A stretch of 64,000 bases of DNA from JBQLZQ01 sp052168355 (lineage in GTDB: Bacteria > Pseudomonadota > Alphaproteobacteria > DSM-16000 > Inquilinaceae): positions 1-64,000 of the forward strand of contig JBQLZQ010000075.1 in assembly GCA_052168355.1 (NCBI GenBank). Direction: 5' to 3'. The notes under the pieces were generated by a model. It ran no database searches and was not told the origin of the DNA. It saw nothing but the letters and a program-made list of their open reading frames with translations. This document shows, in pieces, positions 41,725-49,783 of this stretch. The position numbers and the translations under genes are program-made. The first letter of the stretch is position 1. Each line of letters begins with the position of its first letter.

Positions 41725-43928
41725 TCGTCGATCCGCACAGACCGGACTGGACCGGCATGGCGCCGGTGCGGGAGATGCGCGCGCCCCAGGCCAACCCGGA
41801 CGGGGTGACTTTCATGACCGAGGTCGGGCCGGTGTCGGTCACCGTCTATGCCCGCGACATGTTCCGCATCCGGCTGGGCGACCCGACGGCGCCGTTCTAC
41901 GGGCTGCTGGAACTGCCGCCGGTGACCGACCCCGCCGAGCTGGGGGGCGCGGTCCAGGCCGTCCGCACCAACTCCGGCTGGACCGTTTCGGCCGGCGGCA
42001 CCACCCTGGTGCTGGACGCCGATCCCTTGCGCATCGCGTTCCGCCGCGGCGGCCAGTATGTGACCGGCACGGCCAGCGACGCTCATTTCGTGCGCGAGCA
42101 CCGGCTGCCGGCGTTCTCCCGGATCGACGGCGGATGGTTTGCCGCCCTGTCCCTGGACAGCGGCGAGCCGGTTTATGGCCTGGGCGAAAAATGGGGCCCG
42201 CTCAACCGGCGCGGCCAGCTTGTCGTGTCGTGGGCCGAGGACGCGCTGGGGGTGAACGCCGAGGCGTCCTACAAGAACTGCCCGTTCGCCTGGAGTCCCA
42301 AGGGGTGGGGGATGTTCGTGCACACGCCCGGCCGCGTTACCCACGGGGTCGGCTACCCCCAATGGTCCCAGCGCGCCTATGGGCTGGCCGTCGAGGACGA
42401 GGTGCTGGACCTGTTCTTCTTCGTCGGCGACAGTCCGGCGGACCTGCTCGAACGCTACACCGCGCTGACCGGGCGGATGCCGATGCCGCCGCTGTGGAGC
42501 CTGGGCGTTTGGCTGTCCCAGGCCTACTACCGGACGGCCGACGAGCTGTTGGCGGCGGCTGACGCGACACGCGAAAAACAGATGCCGTGCGATGTCATCG
42601 TCCTCGACGGCCGGGCTTGGCTGGACACGGACACGCGCTTCGCGTTCGAATGGGATGCCAGCCGCTATCCCGACCCCAAGGCGGTGACCGACCGGATCCA
42701 CGATCGCGATCTGCGCCTGTGCTGCTGGGAGTATCCCCTGGTGTCGGTCAAGCATCCGCTGTTCGCGGAGATGGAGGACAAGGGCTGGCTGCTGAAGGAT
42801 CCGGAAACGGGCCGCGCCTATCGCCATGTCTGGGATCCCGCCCCGTTCGGCAAGGTGCTGACGCCGTTGCCCGAAAGCGGCATCGTCGATTTCACCCATC
42901 CGGCGGCCTATGCTTACTGGCGGGATCGCCACGCCGGTCTGTTCCGCAGCGGCGTCGACGTCATCAAGACCGATTTCGGGGAGCAGGTGCCGGAAAACGC
43001 GGTGGCCCACAACGGCGACACGGGGCGCCGGCTGCACAACGTCTATCCCCTGCTGTACAACCGCTGCGTCTTCGAGGCGACGGAGGATTATTTCGCCCGC
43101 GCCGGCAAGCCCGGGCAAGGCCTGGTGCTGGGCCGGTCCGGCTGGGCCGGCAGCCAGCGCTATCCGCTGCAATGGGGCGGCGATCCCCAGGCCGACTGGG
43201 AAGGACTGGCCGCCAGCCTGCGCGGCGGCATGTCGTGGGGCCTGTCGGGCGCGCCCTGTTACGCCACCGACATCGGCGGCTTCTACGGGCCGCAGCCGGG
43301 ATCGGAGCTGTTTATCCGGTGGACCGAGGCGGCGGTCTTTTCCTCCCACATGCGGTTCCACGGCATCGGGCCGCGCCACCCGTGGGATTTCGGCGACGAG
43401 GCCTTGGCCATCATCCGGCGCTTTCTCGAACTGCGTTACCGGCTGATCCCGTATCTGCGCGGCGTTTTGGCCGAGGCGGCGGAAACCGGGGTGCCGTGCA
43501 TGCGGGCGATGGTGCTGGCCTGTCCCGACGACCCGGCCGCCTGGGCGTTCGATCTGCAATACATGTTCGGCCCCGATCTGCTGGTGGCGCCGGTGGTGCG
43601 GTCGGATGGCGCCGTCACGCTCTATCTGCCGCACGGGGATTGGTACGATTTCTGGACCGGCGAGAAGGCCACCGGCGGCCGTGTGATCAAGGGGGTCATG
43701 CCGCTCGACCGGATACCGCTGTATGTGCGGATGGGAGCCGTGCTGCCGCTCGGGCCCGCGGTCGAACATACCGGCGAACTGGAGGGAAGAAACCCTGTCG
43801 AACGCCTGACGATCTACGGCGAGGCGCGGTTCGCGCCCTGCCTGGAAGGGCGGCCCGTCGGGGTGCGGCAAGGCGCGCTGACGACCGTGCCGGACGGCAC
43901 GGCGGTAGACCAGGTCGGCGGCGACTGA
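41721..43928 (+). CDS. GH31 alpha-glycosidase
   Basis: This 735-residue cytoplasmic glycosidase starts with GTG overlapping the isomerase stop. The N-terminal beta domain extends to ~250, then the barrel from PMPPLWSLGVWLSQAYY. The nucleophile is Asp418 in VIKTDFGEQVP and the acid/base is Asp488 in LQWGGDPQADWEG, both in the arrangement of YicI-type alpha-xylosidases. Substrate-loop residues (LDGRAWLDTDTRFAFEWD) differ from YicI, and the QQRWY-type sulfoquinovosidase signature of YihQ was not recognised, so the glycosyl group is uncertain. It releases an aldose for the preceding isomerase. The stem-loop after it marks the boundary with the TRAP genes. Confidence 0.92.
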   Translation: MIVDPHRPDWTGMAPVREMRAPQANPDGVTFMTEVGPVSVTVYARDMFRIRLGDPTAPFYGLLELPPVTDPAELGGAVQAVRTNSGWTVSAGGTTLVLDADPLRIAFRRGGQYVTGTASDAHFVREHRLPAFSRIDGGWFAALSLDSGEPVYGLGEKWGPLNRRGQLVVSWAEDALGVNAEASYKNCPFAWSPKGWGMFVHTPGRVTHGVGYPQWSQRAYGLAVEDEVLDLFFFVGDSPADLLERYTALTGRMPMPPLWSLGVWLSQAYYRTADELLAAADATREKQMPCDVIVLDGRAWLDTDTRFAFEWDASRYPDPKAVTDRIHDRDLRLCCWEYPLVSVKHPLFAEMEDKGWLLKDPETGRAYRHVWDPAPFGKVLTPLPESGIVDFTHPAAYAYWRDRHAGLFRSGVDVIKTDFGEQVPENAVAHNGDTGRRLHNVYPLLYNRCVFEATEDYFARAGKPGQGLVLGRSGWAGSQRYPLQWGGDPQADWEGLAASLRGGMSWGLSGAPCYATDIGGFYGPQPGSELFIRWTEAAVFSSHMRFHGIGPRHPWDFGDEALAIIRRFLELRYRLIPYLRGVLAEAAETGVPCMRAMVLACPDDPAAWAFDLQYMFGPDLLVAPVVRSDGAVTLYLPHGDWYDFWTGEKATGGRVIKGVMPLDRIPLYVRMGAVLPLGPAVEHTGELEGRNPVERLTIYGEARFAPCLEGRPVGVRQGALTTVPDGTAVDQVGGD

Positions 43929-43939
43929 AGTATGGCGGC

Positions 43940-43962
43940 CCGGCCGGGGCGGACCCGGCCGG
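43940..43962 (+). other. Stem-loop between GH31 and TRAP transporter genes
   Basis: CCGGCCGGG (43940-43948) and CCCGGCCGG (43954-43962) form a perfect 9-base stem around a 5-base loop. There is no T-run. It lies in the 120-base gap before the TRAP genes and may attenuate or process the transcript. Confidence 0.4.
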
Positions 43963-44048
43963 AAGAAGGCACAGGGCCGTGACCGGATATCGGGGACGGC
44001 GAAACGAACAAGCCGGGCAAAACCGGCACAGTGGAGGAGGGCGCCTGG

Positions 44049-44594
44049 ATGAGCGTGTTTGACCGGCCGATCGCCGTTCTGTCGCGCGTCAACGACGGGA
44101 TCGAGCGTATCGGCAGACATGCCGGCCTGTCGCTGGTGGCGGCGATGACCATCGTCATCCTGATGCAGGTGGTGTTCCGCTACGTCTTCAACAACGCCCT
44201 GTCCTGGTCGGAAGAGGTGGCGCGCTACATGATGGTCTGGATGACCTTTCTGGTGGCGCCCATCGCCTACCGCAAGGGTCTGAATGTCGGTCTCGACCTG
44301 TTGGGCAGCGTGCTGCCGGCCCGCGCGATGGCGGTGCTGGGCATCGTCATCCACGTGCTGGTCATCCTGCTGATCCTGGCGCTGTACCGCGAGACGATCG
44401 GGATGCTCGACCGGGGCCTGCGCATCACCGCCCAGACCTTTCAGTTGCCGATGTTCTACATCTATCTGGCGGTGCCGATCGGTTACACCGCGATGATCCT
44501 GGCCGGGGTGGAACTGGTGCTGCGCGCCGTGCGGGACCTCGGCCACCCGCCGCCGACGCCGGTCGCGCACGCGCCCCCGTTCGAGCCGTTGTGA
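44049..44594 (+). CDS. TRAP transporter small permease (DctQ type)
   Basis: This 181-residue inner-membrane subunit has four helices (from ~33: SLVAAMTIVILMQVVFRYVF; then AMAVLGIVIHVLVILLILALY and MFYIYLAVPIGYTAMILAGVELV). LSWSEEVARYMMVWMTFLVAPIAYRKG is the family hallmark. The ATG at 44049 has GGAGGAGGG about 9 bases upstream. It works with the DctM and DctP subunits encoded downstream to import an anionic solute with sodium. An anionic substrate agrees with a sulfonated or acidic sugar hypothesis for this operon. Confidence 0.93.
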   Translation: MSVFDRPIAVLSRVNDGIERIGRHAGLSLVAAMTIVILMQVVFRYVFNNALSWSEEVARYMMVWMTFLVAPIAYRKGLNVGLDLLGSVLPARAMAVLGIVIHVLVILLILALYRETIGMLDRGLRITAQTFQLPMFYIYLAVPIGYTAMILAGVELVLRAVRDLGHPPPTPVAHAPPFEPL

Positions 44595-44645
44595 CGACTG
44601 CGCCATGATCGCCACGCTGTCCATAAACCGCCAGGGAAGACGGCC

Positions 44646-45932
44646 ATGTCCTTGATGTTCTTCGCCATATTCCTGGTGCTCATGATCGTTGGCATGCCGG
44701 TCGTCTTCGCCCTGCTGCTGGGGCCGGGGATTGCCCTGATCATCGAGGGGCGCGGGTCCTTCATGACCATGATCAACATGCGGCTCTACAACGGCATCGA
44801 CAGTTTTCCGCTGATGGCCATTCCGTTCTTCATCCTGGCCGGCGAGATGATGAACCGCGGCGGCATCACCATGAGCCTGGTGAAGTTCAGCCAGGCGATG
44901 ATCGGTCATTTCCGGGGCGGATTGGCGCAGGTCAACATCCTGTCCAGTATCCTGTTCGCGGGGCTGTCCGGATCGGCGGTGGCCGACACGTCGGCGCTGG
45001 GATCCATGCTGATCCCGGCGATGGAGAAGAACGGGTATTCCAAGCGTTTCGCGGCCGCCGTGACCGCCGCCTCGTCGGTGATCGGGCCGATCATCCCGCC
45101 CAGCGGCATCATGATCCTGTACGCTTTCATCATGAACGTCTCGGTCGGCGGCCTGTTCGCTGCCGGGCTGGTGCCGGGGTTGATGGTCGGCGTCAGCCTG
45201 ATGATCACCACCTGGTACCTGTCGCGCAAACGCAACTATCCGGTGGCCAACCGCCGCGCCACCCTGCGCGAGAGGGCCGGCGCCACAAAGACCGCGTTCT
45301 GGCCGTTGCTGACGCCGATCATCCTGCTCGGCGGGATCCTGTCCGGGGTGTTCAGCCCGACCGAGGCCGCGGCGGTGGCGGCCGGGTATGCCATTCTGGT
45401 CAGCACGTTGATCTTGCGGACGCTCAAAGTGTCCGAACTGCCGACCGTGTTCTACCAGACGGCACTGGGGTCGGGCGTGATCCTGCTGCTGGTCGGGGCG
45501 GCCGTGGCGTTTTCGTCGGTGGTCAGCCTGTCGGGGGCGCCCCGGATCCTGACCGAGATCATCCTGGCAATTAGCGACAACCCGTATGTCGTTCTGTTCA
45601 TGGTGAATATTCTGCTGTTCATCGTGGGCATGTTTCTCGATGCCGGCCCGGCCATCCTGATCCTGGGGCCCATCCTGGGGCCGGCGATGGTCGACCTTGG
45701 CGTCGATCCGCTCCACTTCGCCATCGTCATGTGCGTCAACGTCACCGTCGGGCTGGCGACGCCGCCCATGGGGCTGGTCCTGTTCGTGGCCGCCAGCCTG
45801 TCGGGCGAGCGGGTAGACCGCATCGCGCTGGAGATGCTGCCGCTGCTGGCCAGCCACGTGGTGGTCATTTTCCTGCTGACCTACGTGCCGGCCCTTTCCT
45901 TGACCCTGCCCCGTCTTCTGGGCTTTGCCTGA
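44646..45932 (+). CDS. TRAP transporter large permease (DctM type)
   Basis: This 428-residue sodium-coupled transport subunit has about twelve membrane helices. Conserved segments are FFILAGEMMNRGGIT, GLAQVNILSSILFAGLSGSAVADTSALGSMLIP and IIPPSGIMILYA, with the second-half repeat ILGPILGPAMVDLGVDPLHFA. It lies 51 bases after the small permease gene and 46 bases before the binding-protein gene, all on one strand. The substrate is set by the DctP partner. Confidence 0.95.
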   Translation: MSLMFFAIFLVLMIVGMPVVFALLLGPGIALIIEGRGSFMTMINMRLYNGIDSFPLMAIPFFILAGEMMNRGGITMSLVKFSQAMIGHFRGGLAQVNILSSILFAGLSGSAVADTSALGSMLIPAMEKNGYSKRFAAAVTAASSVIGPIIPPSGIMILYAFIMNVSVGGLFAAGLVPGLMVGVSLMITTWYLSRKRNYPVANRRATLRERAGATKTAFWPLLTPIILLGGILSGVFSPTEAAAVAAGYAILVSTLILRTLKVSELPTVFYQTALGSGVILLLVGAAVAFSSVVSLSGAPRILTEIILAISDNPYVVLFMVNILLFIVGMFLDAGPAILILGPILGPAMVDLGVDPLHFAIVMCVNVTVGLATPPMGLVLFVAASLSGERVDRIALEMLPLLASHVVVIFLLTYVPALSLTLPRLLGFA

Positions 45933-45978
45933 CCGCCCCCTTCATCCGCTTTGAAGTTTTTCAACCAGGGAGGACACC

Positions 45979-47043
45979 ATGTTGACAACGAAACTGAAAA
46001 CCGCCGCCATCGGCGCCTTGACCGGCGCGGCTTTTCTGTGCGGCGCCGGCGGCGCCGCGCTGGCCCAGGACCACACCATCAAGATCGTGTTCCTGGCCAA
46101 CACCGAGGACGAGGATTACGACGGGTCGCTGGTCTTCAAGGACTATGTCGAATCCCGGACCAACGGCGCCGTGGCCGTCGAGATCTATCCGGGCGGACAG
46201 CTGTGCGGTAACCCGCGCGAATGCATCGAGGCGCTGCAGGCCGGGTTGATCGAGGTCTTCATCACCACCATCGGGGGGTTGAGCAACGTCTTCCCCGAGG
46301 CCCAGGTCATGGACGTGCCCTACATGTTCCCCAGCGACCGGGTGGCGGAGTGCGCCCTGGCCAACGACAGCGAGTTCTTTACGGCGCTGCGTCAGGCGGT
46401 GCTGGACCAGACCGGATCGATGCGTCTGATGACCATCGGCAACACCGGCGGCTGGCGCAACTTCGCCAGCACCGACACGGCGATCAAAAGCCCCGCCGAC
46501 GTCAACGGCCTGAAGATCCGGACCATCAGCTCGGAGGTCCAGCAGCAGCTTGTCTCCGCCATGGGCGGCAGCCCGACCCCGGTGCCGTGGCCGGAACTGT
46601 ATACGGCCCTGGCCACCGGCCTGGTCGAAGGAACCAAGAACGGCATCACCGATATCGTCGGCATGTCTTTCCATGAGCATCTGAAGCACATGACCCTGGA
46701 CGGCCACGCCTATATGGGCGCCCTGTGGTGGATGAACAACGACGCCTTCATGGCCATGCCGGTGGAGCAGCGCCGCATCGTGGCCGACGGGTTCGATCGG
46801 CTGCGCCAGACCACCCTGGTCATGCCCCAGCGCCGTCAGATCGAGGCTTATGAAACCTTCCGCCAGGCCGGCGGCACCATCTATGTGCCGACGCCCGAGG
46901 AGATGGATCAGTTCCGCCAGGCCGCCACGCCCCTGCGCCAGTGGTTCACGGACAATTACGGCGAGGAATGGCTGACCCGTCTGGACCAGACGGTCCAGGC
47001 CTGCGGGGCCGAGGTCGAGGCCAGCTACGAATCGTTGAACTAG
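45979..47043 (+). CDS. TRAP transporter solute-binding protein (DctP type)
   Basis: This 354-residue periplasmic binding protein has a signal peptide (KTAAIGALTGAAFLCGAGGAALA|QD). Family signatures are VEIYPGGQLCG and NGLKIRT, whose Arg binds the ligand's carboxylate or sulfonate in known DctP proteins. GNTGGWRNFASTDTAIKSPADV precedes it. A GGGAGGA ribosome-binding site lies 7 bases before the ATG. It delivers solute to the DctQM channel. A strong terminator follows, so it ends the operon that starts with the phosphatase-like gene or with DctQ. The likely ligands are sugar acids or sulfonated sugars (inferred from the neighbours). Confidence 0.94.
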   Translation: MLTTKLKTAAIGALTGAAFLCGAGGAALAQDHTIKIVFLANTEDEDYDGSLVFKDYVESRTNGAVAVEIYPGGQLCGNPRECIEALQAGLIEVFITTIGGLSNVFPEAQVMDVPYMFPSDRVAECALANDSEFFTALRQAVLDQTGSMRLMTIGNTGGWRNFASTDTAIKSPADVNGLKIRTISSEVQQQLVSAMGGSPTPVPWPELYTALATGLVEGTKNGITDIVGMSFHEHLKHMTLDGHAYMGALWWMNNDAFMAMPVEQRRIVADGFDRLRQTTLVMPQRRQIEAYETFRQAGGTIYVPTPEEMDQFRQAATPLRQWFTDNYGEEWLTRLDQTVQACGAEVEASYESLN

Positions 47044-47062
47044 GCCCGAGGCCATGCCGATG

Positions 47063-47091
47063 ACCCGTCGCCCCCGACCGGGGCGGCGGGT
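47063..47091 (+). terminator. Terminator after the TRAP operon
   Basis: ACCCGTCGCCCC (47063-47074) pairs with GGGGCGGCGGGT (47080-47091), a 12-base stem with one G-U wobble and a 5-base loop, followed by CTTGCGTGT. It separates the TRAP operon from the next ABC operon. Confidence 0.65.
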
Positions 47092-47183
47092 CTTGCGTGT
47101 CCGCCACGGGCGCACGACCGCCCTTGCGGAGGTTCGGCGGGTTGGATAGCGTTCGCCCGAGACATGCAACGGAGGCACACCCA

Positions 47184-48485
47184 ATGAAAACCAAGATCAA
47201 TCCGCCACAGGCAGGCGTCGTGATCGCCCTTGTGGCCGGCACCGGCCTTGTCCTGACGACGACAGCCCTGTCGCCGTCGGTTGCATCGGCCCAGACGGCC
47301 CAACTGACCATCGAGAGCTGGCGCAACGACGATCTGGCGGTTTGGGAGGACATCATCATCCCGGCCTTCGAGGCGGAGCACCCCGGTATCGAGGTGCGGT
47401 TCGCGCCGACCGCGCCGACAGAGTACAACGCCGCGCTGAACGCCAAGCTGGACGGCGGCACGGCCGGCGATCTGATCACCTGCCGCCCCTTCGACGCCGC
47501 GCTGGCGCTGTACAACAAGGGCCAGCTGATGGCGCTCGACGACATCGAAACGCTGGCCAACTTCTCCGACGTCGCCAAGACCGCATGGCAGACCGATGAC
47601 GGCGGCACGACCTTCTGCATGCCCATGGCGTCGGTCATCCACGGGTTCATCTACAACGCCGAGGCGTTCGAGGAGCTGGGCATCACGCCGCCGGAGACCG
47701 AGTCCGAGTTCTTCGCCATGCTCGACGCGATCAAGCAGGACGGCAGCTATACGCCGCTGGTGATGGGCACCGCCGATCAATGGGAAGCGGCGACCATGGG
47801 GTACCAGAATATCGGCCCCAACTATTGGCGCGGCGAGGAAGGCCGCCTGGCCGTCATCGCCGGCGAGCAGGCCCTGACCGACGACCCGTGGGTGGCGCCG
47901 ATGCGCACCCTGGCGCGGTGGAAGGACTATCTGGCGCCGGGCTATGAGGCCCAGACCTATCCCGACAGTCAGAACCTGTTCACGCTGGGCCGCGGCGCCA
48001 TCTACCCCTCCGGCTCGTGGGAGATCGGGCTGTTCAACGAGCAGGCGGACTTCGAGATGGGCGCGTTCCCGCCGCCCAGGCCGGACGGCGCCGAAGGCTG
48101 CTACATCAGCGACCATACGGATATCGGTCTTGGCATCAACGCCGCGACCGAGCATCCCGAGGCGGCCAGGACCTTCGTCGAATGGGTCGGTACGGCCGAA
48201 TTCGCCGAGCTCTATTCCAACGCCCTGCCGGGCTTCTTTAGCCTCAACAGTGCCCCGATCACCCTGGAAGACCCGCTGGCCCAGGAATTCCTGTCCTGGC
48301 GCGAGGAATGCGAAAGCACCATCCGCAGCGGTCACCAGATCCTGTCGCGCGGCAATCCCAATCTGTGGAACGCCATGTGGGGCGTCAGCGCCAACGTGGT
48401 CAACGGCACCATGACCCCCGAGGAGGCGGCCGAGGAGCTGCAGTCCGGCCTCGCCGGCTGGTACGAGCCGCAGCAGGGGAACTAG
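47184..48485 (+). CDS. Sugar ABC transporter substrate-binding protein
   Basis: This 433-residue periplasmic protein of the MalE-like family has a signal peptide of about 38 residues (VVIALVAGTGLVLTTTALSPSVASA|QT). The ATG at 47184 has GGAGG 8 bases upstream. Typical segments are DIIIPAFEAEHPGIEVRF, SVIHGFIYNAEAFEELGI and AIYPSGSWEIGLFN. It is first in the operon binding protein, permease, permease, Gfo/Idh protein, ATPase. A MITE-like element starts right after its stop and separates it from the permease genes. The ligand is unknown. A glycoside is possible in view of the Gfo/Idh partner. Confidence 0.92.
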   Translation: MKTKINPPQAGVVIALVAGTGLVLTTTALSPSVASAQTAQLTIESWRNDDLAVWEDIIIPAFEAEHPGIEVRFAPTAPTEYNAALNAKLDGGTAGDLITCRPFDAALALYNKGQLMALDDIETLANFSDVAKTAWQTDDGGTTFCMPMASVIHGFIYNAEAFEELGITPPETESEFFAMLDAIKQDGSYTPLVMGTADQWEAATMGYQNIGPNYWRGEEGRLAVIAGEQALTDDPWVAPMRTLARWKDYLAPGYEAQTYPDSQNLFTLGRGAIYPSGSWEIGLFNEQADFEMGAFPPPRPDGAEGCYISDHTDIGLGINAATEHPEAARTFVEWVGTAEFAELYSNALPGFFSLNSAPITLEDPLAQEFLSWREECESTIRSGHQILSRGNPNLWNAMWGVSANVVNGTMTPEEAAEELQSGLAGWYEPQQGN

Positions 48486-48486
48486 T

Positions 48487-48745
48487 GGTCTGAATCAAAC
48501 ATAGGGTGCCCATGGGACGGTATTGCGAGGTTCCAGGCCAGGCGCGTGGTGCGACGCGATGCCTTGGCATCGCGTCGCACCACGCAACGCCGCCGGGGAC
48601 CTCGAAAGACCGCCCGCCGGGTCGCCTTTCCGGCGTCCTCGGGGCGTCGGACACACTTGACGATGCGCCGCATCGCCGGCGCGTGCCCTCCTGCCGAGGA
48701 AGTCGGAAAGACGATCCCATAGGTACCCTATGTTTGATTTAGACC
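48487..48745. mobile_element. MITE-like non-autonomous element
   Basis: About 259 bases are flanked by long terminal inverted repeats. The left arm GGTCTGAATCAAACATAGGG (from 48487, extending to ~48517) matches the reverse complement of the right arm (about 48715-48745), with only four mismatches over ~29 bases. The interior encodes no plausible protein and carries a perfect 20-base hairpin. It lies between a binding-protein gene and its permease genes. A CTAG abuts the left end, but no clear target duplication was confirmed. The family of the mobilising transposase is not identified. Confidence 0.75.
48544..48585. repeat. Perfect 20-bp inverted repeat inside the MITE
   Basis: Bases 48544-48563 (starting GCGTGGTGCGACGC) are the exact reverse complement of 48566-48585, with a loop of only TT. 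As RNA this would be a very stable hairpin. It could terminate transcription, stabilise the upstream binding-protein message, or be recognised during transposition. Confidence 0.8.
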
Positions 48746-48840
48746 TCTGGGCACCGTCCGGACGATCCTTCCGCCGCCCGCAACGCGGCTGGCGGGAGGA
48801 CGCCGACCGGCTCCCGATCCCAAGGTCCTGAAGCCACGCC

Positions 48841-49770
48841 ATGGCGCATGTACCGCCCCGCCGCCGCCCGCGGTTTCATATCGTCGTGTTCCTGGCGCCG
48901 GCGACCATCGTCTATACGCTGTTCATGATCTACCCGTTGGCCGACAGCCTGCGGTTGAGCTTTTTCACCACCGCCGACGACGGCACGCGGAGCTTTGTCG
49001 GCCTGACCAACTACGCCGCGCTTCTGCTCGATCCTTTGTGGGCCGATCAGTTCTGGAACGCCTTCGCCAACAACGCCTATTTCTTTCTCATTCACATGGC
49101 GGTGCAGAACCCGATCGGCCTGCTGCTGGCGGCGTTGTTGAGCCTGCCAGCGTTGCGTCTGCGCGGCACCTACCGAACGCTGCTGTTCACGCCGGCCATG
49201 CTGTCGGTGGTCATCGTCGGCTTCATCTGGCAGCTCATTCTGTCACCGCTGTGGGGCGTGTCGCACGGCTTTTTATCGATCCTGGGATTGGAAAGCTGGT
49301 TCCAGCCCTGGCTGGGGCGGCAGGAAACGGCCCTGACCACGCTGGCCCTCATCTCCGTGTGGCAGTTCATCGGCATCCCGATGATGTTGCTCTACGCCGC
49401 TCTGCTCAGCATTCCCGACGAGCTGATCGACGCCGCCTATGTCGACGGCGCCTCGGGCTGGGGCATCTTCTGGCGCATCAAGCTGCCGCTGATCCTGCCC
49501 ACGGTCGGGATCGTGTCGATCCTGACCTTTGTCGGCAATTTCAACGCCTTCGACCTGATCTATGCGGTTCAGGGCGCGCTGGCCGGTCCCGATTTCTCGA
49601 CCGACATTCTGGGCACGCTGCTGTATCGCACCTTTTTCGGCCACCAGCTTCAACTGGGGGACCCCAACATGGGCGCGACGGTGGCGACGATGATGTTCCT
49701 GATCATCCTGGCCGGTGTCTGCTTTTACCTGTTCGTCGTCCAGCGCCGCATCCAGCGGTACGAGTTGTGA
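48841..49770 (+). CDS. Sugar ABC transporter permease (MalF type)
   Basis: This 309-residue inner-membrane subunit has a first helix at ~14-34 (IVVFLAPATIVYTLFMIYPL) and an EAA loop as ELIDAAYVDGASGWGIFWRIKLPLI. It has six predicted helices. The MITE's right end lies 95 bases upstream, so the native leader of the permease genes has been altered. The next permease follows after 13 bases. It belongs with the upstream binding protein and the downstream permease and ATPase. Confidence 0.93.
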   Translation: MAHVPPRRRPRFHIVVFLAPATIVYTLFMIYPLADSLRLSFFTTADDGTRSFVGLTNYAALLLDPLWADQFWNAFANNAYFFLIHMAVQNPIGLLLAALLSLPALRLRGTYRTLLFTPAMLSVVIVGFIWQLILSPLWGVSHGFLSILGLESWFQPWLGRQETALTTLALISVWQFIGIPMMLLYAALLSIPDELIDAAYVDGASGWGIFWRIKLPLILPTVGIVSILTFVGNFNAFDLIYAVQGALAGPDFSTDILGTLLYRTFFGHQLQLGDPNMGATVATMMFLIILAGVCFYLFVVQRRIQRYEL

Positions 49771-49783
49771 CGGGGGGCGGGAC

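Noticed and set aside
41643..45857. 1404-residue minus-strand frame across GH31 and TRAP genes
   Set aside because: It crosses several well-supported genes and has shadow-type composition typical of high-GC DNA.
48506..48742. Short frames inside the MITE
   Set aside because: They read through inverted repeats and the hairpin, with no start signal or homology.
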